Origin: Venturia oleaginea
Taxonomy: Eukaryota > Ascomycota > Dothideomycetes > Venturiales > Venturiaceae
Assembly: GCA_013176395.1 (NCBI GenBank)
Contig: JABMLP010000006.1
Coordinates: 1,847,891-1,911,890 of the forward strand
Direction: 5' to 3'
Length of the DNA stretch: 64,000 bases
Shown piece after piece: positions 45,143 through 56,300 of the stretch. The translations under genes were made by a program, and so were the position numbers. The notes under the pieces are model-generated. The model had not been told where the DNA came from and made no database searches. It saw only the letters and a program-made list of their open reading frames with translations. How positions within the stretch are numbered: position 1 is the stretch's first letter; each line of letters starts with the position of its first letter.

Positions 45143-45570
45143 ATCTTTTGCTCATTGGTCCCGACATGCGATAGATTAATCTCCTGAAAAAGGCCTTAAA
45201 TAAGCGTTTTCAGATGAATGATCTAGGGCCGGCAAAGTTTTATCTCGGAATGTTGCTTCACAGAGATCGCCAGAATCGCTCAATCTCCATCAATCAAACT
45301 GCATACATCACGAAGATTCTCGAGGTTCTGGCTTCGCAGATGGGTTGATTGGGATGGGTTTAAAATGACAGTCGGTGAAGCCGTGGTCCTCGAGAATCTT
45401 CGTGATGTATGCAGTTTGATTGATGGAGATTGAGCGATTCTGGCGATCTCTTTGAAGCAACATTCCGAGATAGAACTTTGCCGGCCCTAGATCATTCATC
45501 TGAAAACGCTTATTTAAGGCCTTTTTCAGGAGATTAATCTGTCGCATGTCGGGACCAATGAGCAAAAGAT
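45143..45570. repeat. 183-bp inverted duplication (palindrome with 62-bp spacer) inside Copia pol
   Basis: 45143-45325 is the reverse complement of 45388-45570 with only about two mismatches and no gaps. The 62-bp spacer (45326-45387), together with a few flanking bases, is a direct copy of 45071-45142. The order is therefore A, inverted B, A', B. This pattern fits a template switch during replication or reverse transcription. It breaks the pol frame. Confidence 0.85.
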
Positions 45571-47191
45571 CGTCAACATAGATAGCTACGAACAGCTGCC
45601 CTTTGTGGAACACACTAAAGTCGCTATCCAGCATCGAGAAGCCAAGGGAGACGAGGAAGGCGGAGGAGGTATCATACCAAACCCTCGGGGCTTGTTTGAG
45701 ACCATACAGCGCTCGATTGAGTAGGCAATAGTCATGACCGATTTCGAAACCACGCGGTTGACAGACGTAGATACGTTCATCAATTTTGCCGTAGAGAAAA
45801 GCGGTCTTGACGTCCATCTTCTCGATCTCCCAATCGAGGGAGGCAGCGATTGCAAACAGAGCTTTGTATGTCATCGGCTTCACCACAGAAGCGAAGGTAT
45901 CGTGGAAGTCAATGCCGTATTGTTGCTCGAAACCTCTTACCACAAATCTGGCCTTGAATCGTAGAATAGCGCCATCGGTGCCGCGCTTTAGTTTAAACAC
46001 CCACTTACCCGTCAGTGGCTTCACGCCTGCTGGGAGCTTCGTGAGTGTCCAGACTTTATTCTCATCCATTGAGCGCATAGCATCATTCATGGCCTTGAGC
46101 CACTGAGGGACGTGAGGTGAGGTGATGGCTTGATTATAGGTTGTAGGTTCGAAGGGTTCAGATGGAGCTGCTAGGCTTAAGAATGAGAGAAGGTAGTAAG
46201 CAGAGGCTTTTGCGACGTTCGCGTGAAAGGCCAGTGTGGCTTCAGTTCGAGTGAGGGTAATGGGAGCGCGATCGTGGGTAGGCTTGTATTCGGCCATGAG
46301 CTTCGTAATCTCTATAGCTTTGTCAACTCCGTGTAATGATATGAATGAGTTCAAGCCAGCGGCCTCACGAGCGCGTTGACTTGGAAGATTGGGGCGGCGT
46401 GTTCTTGTCGCAAGAGAATGAGTGTCTCGCGGTGGTTCTGACCCCATTACTGATGGAGGGTCAGAGAGTCCTGATGAATCGGAGTGGTTGGAGGTCTCAT
46501 CTTCATCATTGATGGGAGGTTCAACGCGTTGAAGTGACGGAGAGCGCGAGATTAGTGACTTCGCAATGCCGTCAGAAGAAGGGTGATAGCAATGGCGCTT
46601 GCGCTTCTTTGACTCGTCGGCTTTAAAGGTTACTGTACGAATGAGGGCTCCAGTTGGTGTCAGAATCTTGTAGATACTATTACCTTCGAAGCCCACAAAC
46701 GTGCCGTGGAATGAGCGATCTTTGAAACCCTTGGACTTCTTTGTAATGGCCCAACCCCCGCTGCCAAAGATGATGAAGTTCTCAAAGGTCGGTGCCATTC
46801 CATACCATGCCTCGTAGATGGTCATTGAACCGCTGGGATGCATCATCCTCACGTGAAGCTTCCAATTGCGCGGTATGTCTGCCTCCTCATACCACGCAGA
46901 GATGTGAACGCGTCCTCTATAGATAATGAAGGGTGGGGTTGCATACCCAGCGGCGCAGATACTCTGGATAACCGTAACCCATTCCGGCCTTGTAAGTCTC
47001 TCGGAGGCTGTAATGACCTTCATTGACCCAATAATACCCACCTGAAAGCCAATCTCGTCAAAGTTGTGTGTATCCTCGTCGTGGACGCCGTACTTGGCTT
47101 TGGTATCTGCAATAAGCTTGAACCACGCGCCAATAATCTCTGGATCTTCCCGTAGTATCCTCTGCCTATCCTTGGCTCGGTTGAAGGCCAT
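45308..47191 (-). pseudogene. Chimeric open frame: pogo transposase fused in frame to Copia pol (RT)
   Basis: A single frame of 627 codons. The first about 113 residues (MAFNRAKDRQRIL ... WYEEADIPRNWKL) match the pogo transposase at 27231-28931, including the first DDE acid in NFDEIGF. At about 46852 (sequence aagcttcacgtg) it switches to Copia: YEAWYGMAPTFENFIIFGSG (end of integrase), a Ser-rich linker, then RT (FKARFVVRGFEQQYGIDFHD, MDVKTAFLYGKIDERIYVCQ, ALYGLKQAPRVWY, VAIYVDDLLLIG). It ends in the palindrome. Upstream pogo sequence is interrupted by a TAG, so the chimera lacks the pogo N-terminus unless a downstream ATG is used. Expression is unknown. Confidence 0.8.
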
Positions 47192-47625
47192 CTTGAGCTC
47201 ATCTGAGCGCGTAACGAACCTCTCAGCCTAGTTTTTGCCCACTGGCTCTCCACCGCGTATAGCTAGCAGTTTATCGGCCATATTTGCTACCCCACAAAGC
47301 CGGGGCGCAAATCCTCGCGAATCGAGGTCAAGGATGTATCGGACAAGCGTTTGCTCTTCCGTAAGGGTAAATTTCCGACCATTTGGTGGTGTTTCGAGGA
47401 TAAATGGGACTCCTTTAACGCGCTCAGAGAGGATTCGCTGTTTAACGTCAAAAACACGAGCGGCGGCCCGTTGGCTTCGGAATTGGCCGGCTTGGAGGGC
47501 TTGGAGTGCGAGCTGGCTTCTCCTTCGTGTTGGAGTAACAGTGCGTTTCGTTGTTCAGACATAACCACATGAGAGGAATGGTAGAAGTCTTGGCAGATTT
47601 TGAGCGGTTGGGTGGTGGAGTACGT
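46852..47625 (-). mobile_element. Pogo/Fot1 fragment, 5' half, damaged
   Basis: On the minus strand an outer end at about 47625 (ttaacgtactccaccaccca) resembles the TIR of the complete pogo element. The transposase starts MSEQRNALLLQHEG near 47563, then shifts frame by one base. It continues RAAARVFDVKQRILSERVKG and FTLTEEQTLVRYILDLDSRG, meets a TAG where the complete copy has TGG (PVGKNW), and goes on to the fusion point at about 46852. It is clearly diverged from the 27-kb element, so it is an older insertion or another subfamily. The rest of 47626-47869 shows no gene. Confidence 0.75.
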
Positions 47626-47869
47626 TAACAGGTTACTATATAAAAATCATGTGATTCCAAACCGTTGGGGCGAACGGGGCGGGTTTTTTTAAAATACTAG
47701 AACCCGCCCCGGTCTTCCTCGCATGGCGCAGGAATACACAAACGCTCGTGGCCGTTCCTCCTATCTGTGTAGAAGTGTTGAATTGGCTTCATTCGGTAAT
47801 GGAAACAAAGGAACTAAGGTAGACTAGGAAATAAAGACAGCGAGATAAGGGGGGGTAGTTCCTGTATTC

Positions 47870-48900
47870 TTATCTAAAGAAGAAGAGGGAGAGGGAGGCC
47901 CTCCCTCTTCTTAAGTACCGAGATACTTGGCACGTGATTGAAACCACAAGAAGAGAAGACCTTTTTTTCCGAAGAACCTCAAGCCAGGTGGTGGCTGATC
48001 TGGTGGCTTGTCGACAGTTTGTTTTGGATCGTGAGTAGGGCCAGGCTGTGGTGACTGAGCCTGGTTTGGAGACGTGGGAGGGGTCGTGGCTTCCACTGGT
48101 GTTTGAGCAGCCGCCAGCTGAGCTGGAGAAGTCTGTGATTCCTGCACGGGCTCCGGTAATGGTTGGATAACCATATTTTTGCTGCGCAGCCATGGGTGAA
48201 TCTCGCTCTAATGCGGGTCCTGAGTATCCGCGGTTACTCGAGTATGGCTGTCGAGGAGTCTCCTGGTTCCTCGTGCCGCTTCCGTTTCGTGCCTGCTGGT
48301 CAGTATCTGCGCCAGATCGGCGATTTCGAGAGTACCCGCGTGATTCACGGTCGTTGTTTCGGTAGCCTTGCTGATACCCTTGGGAGGTTGTGCCAGCCCA
48401 GGCACTCGAAACATCGCGCCTGTCTCTTGACGGATTCCTGCTGCGAGAGAAGGGGTACTTACTCGAGTGGTTGCGAAATTGATCGAAGTCTTGAAAGACA
48501 AATCTGCGTCTGCTGGTAAGCATCGGGATGATGAGGCGGATGCCAGGGTCGAGCTTGGCCCAGATTTGGAGTAATTGCTGGTAGTCTGTGTGGAAACCAG
48601 CGGCTTTGAGGAAACACGCTGTGGTCATCACGGACTCCGAGACAGATCTTCCTTTCGCAACGTCGTCGATGGAGAGGTGCTGTTGCTCATATTGGTGCAG
48701 GGCGTCGAGGTGCCTCATCTGGAACTTCTCCTGTAATGCTTCGCACCAGTTGGTGACACCGCGGCCAGATTTCAAGCGCTTCTTCTCCTCAAAGGAGAGT
48801 TGGGAGTTGTACCAGATCTGGGCAGGGCCTCGCAGGCATTTGAAGATGTTGGAACGTGGATTATGGATTGTGGTTTGATGTCTCTCTCTCTCTTTGTATC
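47870..48900 (-). pseudogene. Retrotransposon Gag fragment (CCHC part missing)
   Basis: Minus-strand frame with IFKCLRGPAQIWYNSQLSFE, WCEALQEKFQMRHLDALHQY and MTTACFLKAAGFHTDYQQLL, typical of retrotransposon Gag capsid regions, then an Arg/Ser/Gln-rich tail. At about 48180 homologous-looking low-complexity coding passes to another frame (MVIQPLPEPVQESQTSPAQL ... FFGKKGLLFLWFQSRAKYLG) ending at 47911. The beginning is cut at about 48890, next to a CT-rich tract and the start of the second Copia. No protease or RT follows, so it is a gag-only relic. It could belong to a Gypsy-type or LTR element not otherwise present. Confidence 0.6.
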
Positions 48901-49259
48901 GCTGCAAACAGCCTCATTAAGGCCCATATAAGCAGCTTCAGTCTCTGTATTCTAGACATTATGCATTCATTCATTTCCACTCGTATTCACACACTTTTGA
49001 CATCATACATCGCTACTTTGTAGTTATGAGCCCGGAATACTAGGGTCTCACCAATTTTCAGCACGATATCACGTGAACCCGCGCATTTCGGCAAAGCAGC
49101 AACACACTTTTCGTACACCACGTACTACAAACAACATACTGAGAGCCACTAAACACAGTTTGAGAGACTGTAGGCCTCATTGAAAATAGCTCTTGACACT
49201 TTCCATACATGATACTTTGCCGGTAACACTGAGAAACAGCAGAAAGTCGCGAAAACAGC
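48901..49259 (+). mobile_element. Leader of second Copia element with half-tRNA primer-binding site
   Basis: Around 49024-49036 the sequence GTTATGAGCCCGG matches the internal initiator-Met tRNA site (GGTTATGAGCCC) used by many Ty1/copia elements. The 5' LTR should end just before it, perhaps at TTTGTA or at CTTTTGACA (48989-48997), but its limits are not certain because no second copy is present. Confidence 0.5.
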
Positions 49260-52200
49260 ATGTCAATAACTACCACAAACTCCACCCAGCGGGTGGAAGT
49301 CGTACTGAACGATCATACTGAATGGCCACTCTTCATCCAGTCAGTAAAGCAAACAGCCATCGACAACCACGTATGGGATATCATCAATCCCGATGGTACA
49401 ACGCCGAAGGAGCACACAGCAGCACCCACAGTACCAACAGCAGCAAAGGCGTCGAACAACGCGGTCAACGAAGTGGAGAACTTGGACGATAGAGGCATCG
49501 AAAAATATAAGCTTCTCGTCACTGAATACAACTTCAAGAACGCTCAGTATCAACGAGAAGACGCCGCCCTCATCCATATTCACGACTGGATTAGGAAACA
49601 CATCACTCACTCTAACCTTGACACGATCTCTGACACGTCCTCAGTTCGAGACACCCTTATCAAGCTCCAGAAGCGCAACAAACCTACGGATGAGTCGGTC
49701 AACTTCCAGCTACAGAATCTCTGGTTTTCAACACTTATGATGGATACAGCAAGTCAAGATTGGAGGATTCTCCTGGACAAAGTGACTGTAGTCTTTGAGA
49801 AGATTACGAAGGCGGACCTCGCAGAGTCAAAGGGCAAGATGCCGATGTTCCAAATCATTAACTTGCTTCACAAGATAGACAACATCTGGGCAGATCAGTG
49901 CCGTGCGGGCTTGCAGGATCCAAATTACCGCCTTAAAACTGTGCCAGATCTTCTAAACGATTTTCGATCATACCAGAACTCGCGCCCACAATCAATGCCA
50001 GTACCAGGTGGCCAGAACATGGCTGCATTTTACACTGGACAAGCCTCTCTGAACGGCCTAGGCCCCGACGGCTCACAATCCGGCAACAAGAACAAGAAGA
50101 AGTGTCCTTGCGGCAACAACCACAAGTTCCACCGACCGGGTAACTGCTCCTATTGCACAGGCATCCCGCACAAAGATGATTTCGTATTCAAACCTGAGAT
50201 TGTTGAAAAGGTGGCTAAGGCATTGAAGGACCCCAAGATTCAAAGTATGGTGGACAAGGATAAAGCCGAGTACAAGAAGTGGAAGGAAGCTAAAGATACC
50301 AAATCTTCAGGAACTAACAGTCCCTCTAACTCAAATGAGAAGTCTCACAATCAGACAGGGCCAGGCGGAGTCCCAATCGCACGCGTGTGTCAGACCTCAT
50401 TCAATCAAGGGGCGATTGGCACAGCGTTTCAGTCATCACTCAACTTTGAAAACCTTTCAGAATCTGATTCAGAAGATTCTGAGCTCAATTCCGAGGAGTT
50501 TGAACCAGTATATTCTCCAGAACAGGCTAGCGTAGTCAACGTTAACCAGTTTCCATTAAGATCAAGTTCTGCATTCAACTCAGACAGTCTCTCGGATCCC
50601 TACTACTTCACCAACGCCTGGGTCTTGGATGGAGCCTCAGATATTCATATCTGTAATCCTCCTCTTCGCAACAATTACACAAAGACTTACGAGGCTTATC
50701 CAGATGACTACGTGCAATGGGGCTTCACTAAATACAAGGTGGAGTCATATGGAACTGTCCTTCTCAAAGTGAACACGCCTAAGGGTAATGAAGCCTACAT
50801 CACAGTCTCCGAAGTTGCTCTCTGTCCCTATTACCGTGCTAACCTGCTCTCAAATCACAAACTTGAGCAGAAGGGATTGCATTTAATCACCCTCAATGGT
50901 GGTTATATCTGCGAAGAACTCACCACACCTCTGTTTATCCCTACCAAGCACTTCAGTTACTGGTGTTTAGAATTCACTCCACCTTTTCACCACGCATATG
51001 CAATGGATCCTCGTACAGGCACAGCATTCGCCACCCAGTCAGTTGTTCAAAAACTCACGAAGAAGGAAGTTCAGCAGAAACAGCTACTTACAACAAAACC
51101 ATCAGATCTTTGGCACCTCAGACTTTGTCACCCAGGCCCAGCGACAATGAAGCATTTGGCGGCGGCAGTACGAGATGATATCACCGTTACTTACGCTCCT
51201 TCGGCAAAAGACTGTGAGGTGTGCGGAGTCTCAAAACATTACCAAGTAATCAGCAAGTCAAGCTTCAAGGAGCACCCAGCAACAGGACCTTTTCAGCGAC
51301 TGAACTATGACGTTGTTCCTATGGAAACAGCATACAACGGCGACAAATGGCTCAGCCATTATGCGTGTGAGTGGCGTCATTTTCAGCTTATCTTCACACA
51401 CAAAAAGAAGACCGACATCCCTCGCATTTCGATCTACGTGGTCAATCTAATCTTCAACATTTTTGGTATCACTATCAAGTATTTTCATACAGATGGTGAG
51501 ACTGCTTTTGGTGAGATTGACACCGCCATCAATACATGGTTTGACTCAAGGGTATCATTATGGAACAATCAGCACCTCACACCTCAGAACAGAATGGCCC
51601 TGCTGAAGTGCATGGTAAGTGGCTTATAGTAAAGATGAGATGTTTAGCAAATCAGTCAGGACTCTCGTTTGATCTCTGGCCAGAGTTTGCAAAAACTGTG
51701 GCTATCATTGAGAACAAACTGCCAATGGAATCTCTAGGGTGGAAGTCTCCGTATGAGATTGTCTATCACGAGAAGCCTGTCATCTTCTACTTCAAGGTAT
51801 ATAACTGCAAGTGCTACGTCCTCATTAAGCACGAAATTCCTCGCCTTGACAAAACTGCAGCGAGGGCATTCATTGGTTATCTTATTGGATATGAAGGTAC
51901 CAATATCTTCAGGGTCTATGTCCCATCACAGCGTAAGGTGATCCGTTCTCGGGATGTTATCTTTGACGAGAGTGACTACATTTTTGATCCTACAGAACTG
52001 GATGCCGCAGTAACCATTCCAGAAGCAATTCAGCCATCTATCATCATAGCAACTACACCACGGATGCCAACAGAACCTGGGATTGAACCTCCGGATCTAC
52101 TTAAGGATGATATTCTGTTTACAATTCCGAAAGCAACAGCACCAGTTCAGCAGGAAGATAACACCAGCAAGGATAAGGACCTTCCCGATCGGGACGATAA

Positions 52201-52819
52201 GGAGGAAGAACCAGTTCAACGCACTCGCACATTCGGAAAATTCACTACCCAGGACGCCGCTATTAAGCCAAGGCACGACGTGAGCAAAGTAGAGATTCTC
52301 GAGCGCCGAACCAGATCTGGCCGGAATGCACACTACACCGGCAGTGCAATTGCAACTTCATTCTTCATAAGGAAAGTTACCCTCCCATCTTCAGAATGGT
52401 CCAGTAAATTTCATACCTTCATCCAAACTGCGCGCCGACATAGGGATAACCTTCCACCAGTTCCTCAGACATACGATCAAGCAAAGAAGCACCCATTATG
52501 GACAGAATGGCTGCAAGCTATGTGCAAAGAGATCGATCGCTGCAAGAAGAAAGGGGTGTTCAAAGTCATATCCCACACGCCAGGAATCTCACCGAAACCT
52601 ATTCCACTCAAGTGGGTCTTTGACTACAAATTCGACAGCGAAGGCTATCTCACCAGACTTAAGGCACGATTATGTGTACGAGGCGACAAGCAGCCGTTGA
52701 CCGATCTTGACACGTATGCAGCAACCCTGGCAGCAGAAGTTATGAGATTCTTAATGGCTCTCTGTGCATACTTCGGACTTGAGGCGAGGCAGTATGATGC
52801 TATCACAGCATTCCTTAAC
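49260..52819 (+). pseudogene. Second Copia gag-pol, one frameshift, cut in RT by a MULE
   Basis: Frame 1 (49260-51629) carries gag (WPLFIQSVKQTAIDNHVWDI, ESVNFQLQNLWFSTLMMDTA), a Cys/His block (CPCGNNHKFHRPGNCSYC), a protease-like VLDGASDIHIC near residue 455, GAG-pre-integrase (LWHLRLCHPGPATMKHL) and the start of the integrase (FHTDGETAFGEID). Near 51550 one G appears to be missing. The integrase continues in the next frame as EQSAPHTSEQNGPAE and leads to RT start (LKWVFDYKFDSEGYLTRLKA) and QYDAITAFLN, where MULE sequence begins (52820). The rest of RT and RNase H is not on the other side of the MULE. Confidence 0.85.
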
Positions 52820-53014
52820 CGGTTAATTGCCGTATGAACACAAACATCAAAAAATCTAGCCAACACATACATCCAATTGCTAGGACATACATTGCTCTAA
52901 TTGGCCAATTTCGTGCATCTTTCGCGAACACGCGTACGTGACTCTAAATTTTGTTTACAACATTTTGATATCTACATTTTTTACTTAATACAACTCAACA
53001 CTACGCACTCAATT

Positions 53015-55399
53015 ATGCCTCGCACATCGTCATTCGAAAGCCCTGGGCCTGAAGATAGGCCTCCCTATCCATCCCTCACCATTGGTATGCAATTTGACTC
53101 CCTGGAAGACGGCGCAAATGCAGTCACAGATGCGATTATTGAAGCCCACGGATCTTTCAAAGTGTTGAATGGAAACGGCAAATTTTGGGCAGCAGAATGT
53201 CGACAAAAGATAGCTGAGACTTGTGGTTTTAAGGTATTATTCAGTCTCTCAATTCAGCCCTTTGCTAATACCTTAAAGGCGCGCATTGCCTTCATTGGCG
53301 ACGACCCTCGACCAACTTTACGCATTTTCATACCTCAAACCTGTCCAGTCTCTACTCATTATGGTTGGCGACGTCCTCATAGTGTTGCATACCAAAAGCG
53401 CTTGAATGGAGACCTTATCACCAACGATAGAACCACTAAGCCAAAAGCCGTAAAGAGTAATGCTCGTATGAAGGCTGGCATCACTCTCTCGTACAGCCAA
53501 GCCCATCGCACAAAGGCGGCTATTTTACGAGACCTTGACGGAGACTCAAACATACAATTTCAGTTGATCAAACCAATGTTATCGTATCTTCGACAACGCG
53601 GCAATCTACTCGAAGGCAGCGGCTTCACTAACGACATCTACCAAACAATTATAGAAGCCGGAACATACAATGGAGCCTTCTACAGATTCAAGAGAGCAGA
53701 GAATAATGTCTTCCTCGCCGCCGCAGTGCTACCAACGGCTGCAATCATTACCTGGCATGCAAATTGCAAATTTCTTGTTTTGGATGGCACACACTGCTCA
53801 TCAAAATACGGAGGTATATTACTTCTTGCTACAACCATTGACCATAACGAGAAGACACTTATCCTTGCTTGGGCAATTGTGCCTTCAGAATCAAAAGAAT
53901 GGTGGAATTGGTTCTTAGAGTTCCTTCAAGTAAATCTTATCCAGCCATATCTTGATGAAGAAGATGAGAATGAAGGCGATGAGACGTACTCACCACTGCG
54001 CTTCGCAATCATCACCGATCGCGGCAAAGGTTTGGATCCTGCAATCAAGAAGTACCTCCCAGAACCTTATACCTTTTACTACTTCTGTACACAGCATCTC
54101 GCAGAGAATGTTTCCAGCGCTTACGGCAAACTAATTGAAGCGCTCTTCCGGCAAGCGATGCAGGCCGAAACTGTGAGTGAGCACGCTGCGCTGATTGGAA
54201 AGATTCGTGTAATCTCGCCCGCAGCGATTGACTACATTGACGGCATTGGTGATCGCAAGACTTACTGTAAAGCATATGCGCCGTTGACGGAATACCCTCG
54301 ATATGGACATACTACTTCCAACATTGGAGAGTCAATGAACAGCATATTACGTGAAGAGAGACAGCTCAATCCAGTTCATATACTTGAGGCGATCTGGACC
54401 AAACAAATGCAGCTCTTCTTCAAGCGCAGTCAATTTGATCACGGTAATGAGGTCTTCTACGGCAAGGAGTTCACCAAATTTGCGACTCAACATCAACACG
54501 ATCGCCTCAATCTTGGTCGCAAAATGGTTGGCTACCCTTCTAGCCGTACGGTAGTCCTTGTAAGGCTTCATGAGTCTCCCGGCGCTGCAGGCTGGGTTGT
54601 AGACCTTGATAAAGGAGTCTGCGATTGCCTAGAATGGCAGGACCATCGTCTACCATGTGCTCACGTTTTTGCGGCCATTCTAGCTCTCAAATACGACCTC
54701 AAAATTGTGTATACTGACGGCAATTCTACTATTTACGAGCGCAGTCAATACCGCAAAGCCTACAGCGGCTCACTACGCCCAGTTTTGATCAAGAATCTCA
54801 TTCCAGATGGTCAAACTCTCCCTAGTGAGCCAAATCGTAAGCCAGGACGTCCGAAGCATCTTCGTATGCGCAAGCATAATGTGAATAGCCGTATTCGAAA
54901 GGGCTCTCAACGCAAAGGAGCCACGGCCGCTGAACGATCAACCCAGGGTAAAAAATCATCAAAAGCAGCGTCTAAAACCGCTACCAAAGGCCGCCGGAAG
55001 CGTAATGAAACCATCGAAATCTCAGACGAGTCTTCATTATCTAGCGACTCGGAATCTGACGAAGAAGCGGCGGTATTTGATCACGATCTTGAAGCCGAAA
55101 TGGATGCTACTTACGATGAGATTATATCTTCTCGTTAGGCCCAAAACACCGAGATTTCTGAAGATGAGGCCGCCTTTGACGATGCTGACGATGCTCTTGA
55201 AGAGCTCCTACAGATTAAGGCTACTCAGGTTAGTCAGAAAGAGCCATTACCACCAAAAGTTACCAAGAAGCGCTCTCGCAATACAGCAGAAACTCAGACT
55301 TTAATACTACAGGCTTCCAACAAACGCCCAAAAGGTTCACAAGGCAATTGCAGTCACTGCGGCTCTCCAAATCACTCAGGAGTTGCTTGTACAAGGTGA
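53015..55399 (+). pseudogene. MULE transposase with SWIM zinc finger; premature TAG before a C-terminal zinc knuckle
   Basis: From ATG 53015 (MPRTSSFESPG) a frame of 707 codons runs to a TAG at 55136-55138. The FAR1-like N-terminal region is followed by the MULE catalytic domain (FLVLDGTHCSSKYGGILLLA, IITDRGKGLDPAIKKYL, FYYFCTQHLAENV). A SWIM-type zinc finger near residue 535 reads CDCLEWQDHRLPCAH. A basic tail follows. Past the TAG the same frame continues for 86 codons, with acidic repeats and a CCHC knuckle CSHCGSPNHSGVAC, and stops at 55399. So the original protein was about 794 residues and the stop is secondary. The shorter product keeps all catalytic parts and might still work. Confidence 0.82.
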
Positions 55400-55695
55400 G
55401 GGAAGTAGATAGGAAGAGCGGAGTTGACGGGGGTTGTAATAGAGGGAGGGAGGGAGGGAGGTTGGGAGGTGGGGAGGTTGTTGGAGTAGTTTAATAAATA
55501 CGATATTAGCTGACTCTGAATTGATCAAAAATGCAATAAAAGCCTTCTATATACTATTTACATGCGGTATAGCGCGTATACTTACTGCGACTGCGACGTT
55601 GTCGCCATCAAAAGGTGGGTCAAATTCATAGACAAAATTTATTGCTAATACATACATTTACAGTCTAGAATGTATGCGAATGTATGCGCAGTTTT
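55400..55695. other. MULE 3' region with G-rich tract
   Basis: Non-coding part of the MULE between the transposase and the right TIR. 55441-55485 is almost purely G/A/T with runs of three or more G (gagggagggagggagggagg), able in principle to form a G-quadruplex. Confidence 0.5.
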
Positions 55696-55784
55696 CAATG
55701 TATTTCCTAGCAATTGGATGTATGTGTTGGCTAGATTTTTTGATATATGTGTTCATACGGCAATTAACCGATATCTTCCTCCAC

Positions 55785-56300
55785 CTACGTTCCTTCAACG
55801 GCCCCTGCTCTCTCGAGGGTCACCTGTTCGATGTGTAGATCTATTGGTTGGATGAGCGTTTCTCTCTCAAGTGCTACCAGGGGAGTTCTCTTGTATCCTC
55901 CAGTCACCTTCTGCAGGCACTCTCTCTGCAGTAACCGGAATCGGTCCATCATCGGTGCTCGCATAATCTCGCCGACCCTGTCATTGCTCCCCCATACCTG
56001 AATCCCATACAGCATGGTAGGCCTTACCACCGCTGTGTATATGAGCCTGGACCTCCTCATTGACGGTCCAAAAACGGATCCCACAAGCCTAGACAATGCC
56101 CCCAGGGACGCCCTCCCTTTTGCTATCGCTCTATCCATGTGCGCCTTCCATGTTAGTGCCGGATCGAACCAAACTCCTAGCATTCTCAGCTCTTTCCTTT
56201 GGACCACAATGGGCCTGCCATTGACCGTGATAGATGAGTTCATATCGTTTGCTATCTGAAGTTGGAACAACACCAAATGTGAGAGGTAAACTGAGGTAAG
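55785..56300 (-). mobile_element. LINE fragment (end of reverse transcriptase)
   Basis: Minus-strand frame with the post-RT region LRMLGVWFDPALTWKAHMDR, RLIYTAVVRPTMLYGIQVWG and RECLQKVTGGYKRTPLVALE, as in Tad/I-type LINEs. The RT core upstream and RNase H downstream are both absent. It borders the MULE right end at 55770. Confidence 0.72.

Larger units (their letters stand above)
44061..46850 (-). mobile_element. 5'-truncated Copia element with 3' LTR
   Basis: On the minus strand, Copia pol from the C-terminal end of the integrase region onward is present, from about 46850. It runs through RT and RNase H to 44344, then a purine-rich tract, then the 3' LTR (44186 down to 44061, 126 bp, TGTCAAATAAAC ... 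CTTTTGACA). The 5' LTR, gag, protease and integrase core are missing; at about 46850 the sequence passes straight into pogo transposase. An inverted duplication of 183 bp disrupts it at 45143-45570. Confidence 0.85.
52820..55770 (+). mobile_element. Mutator-like (MULE) element with 75-bp TIRs
   Basis: 52820-52894 and 55696-55770 are inverted copies of 75 bp with few mismatches and no gaps (outer end CGGTTAATTGCCGTATGAAC). One transposase gene lies between them. Flanks do not form an 8-11 bp target duplication: Copia pol on the left, LINE on the right. So the outer junctions seem rearranged. Confidence 0.85.

Noticed and set aside
53015..55138. MULE transposase as a domesticated FAR1-like regulator
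   Set aside because: It still sits between matching 75-bp TIRs, so it is simpler to read it as a transposon gene.
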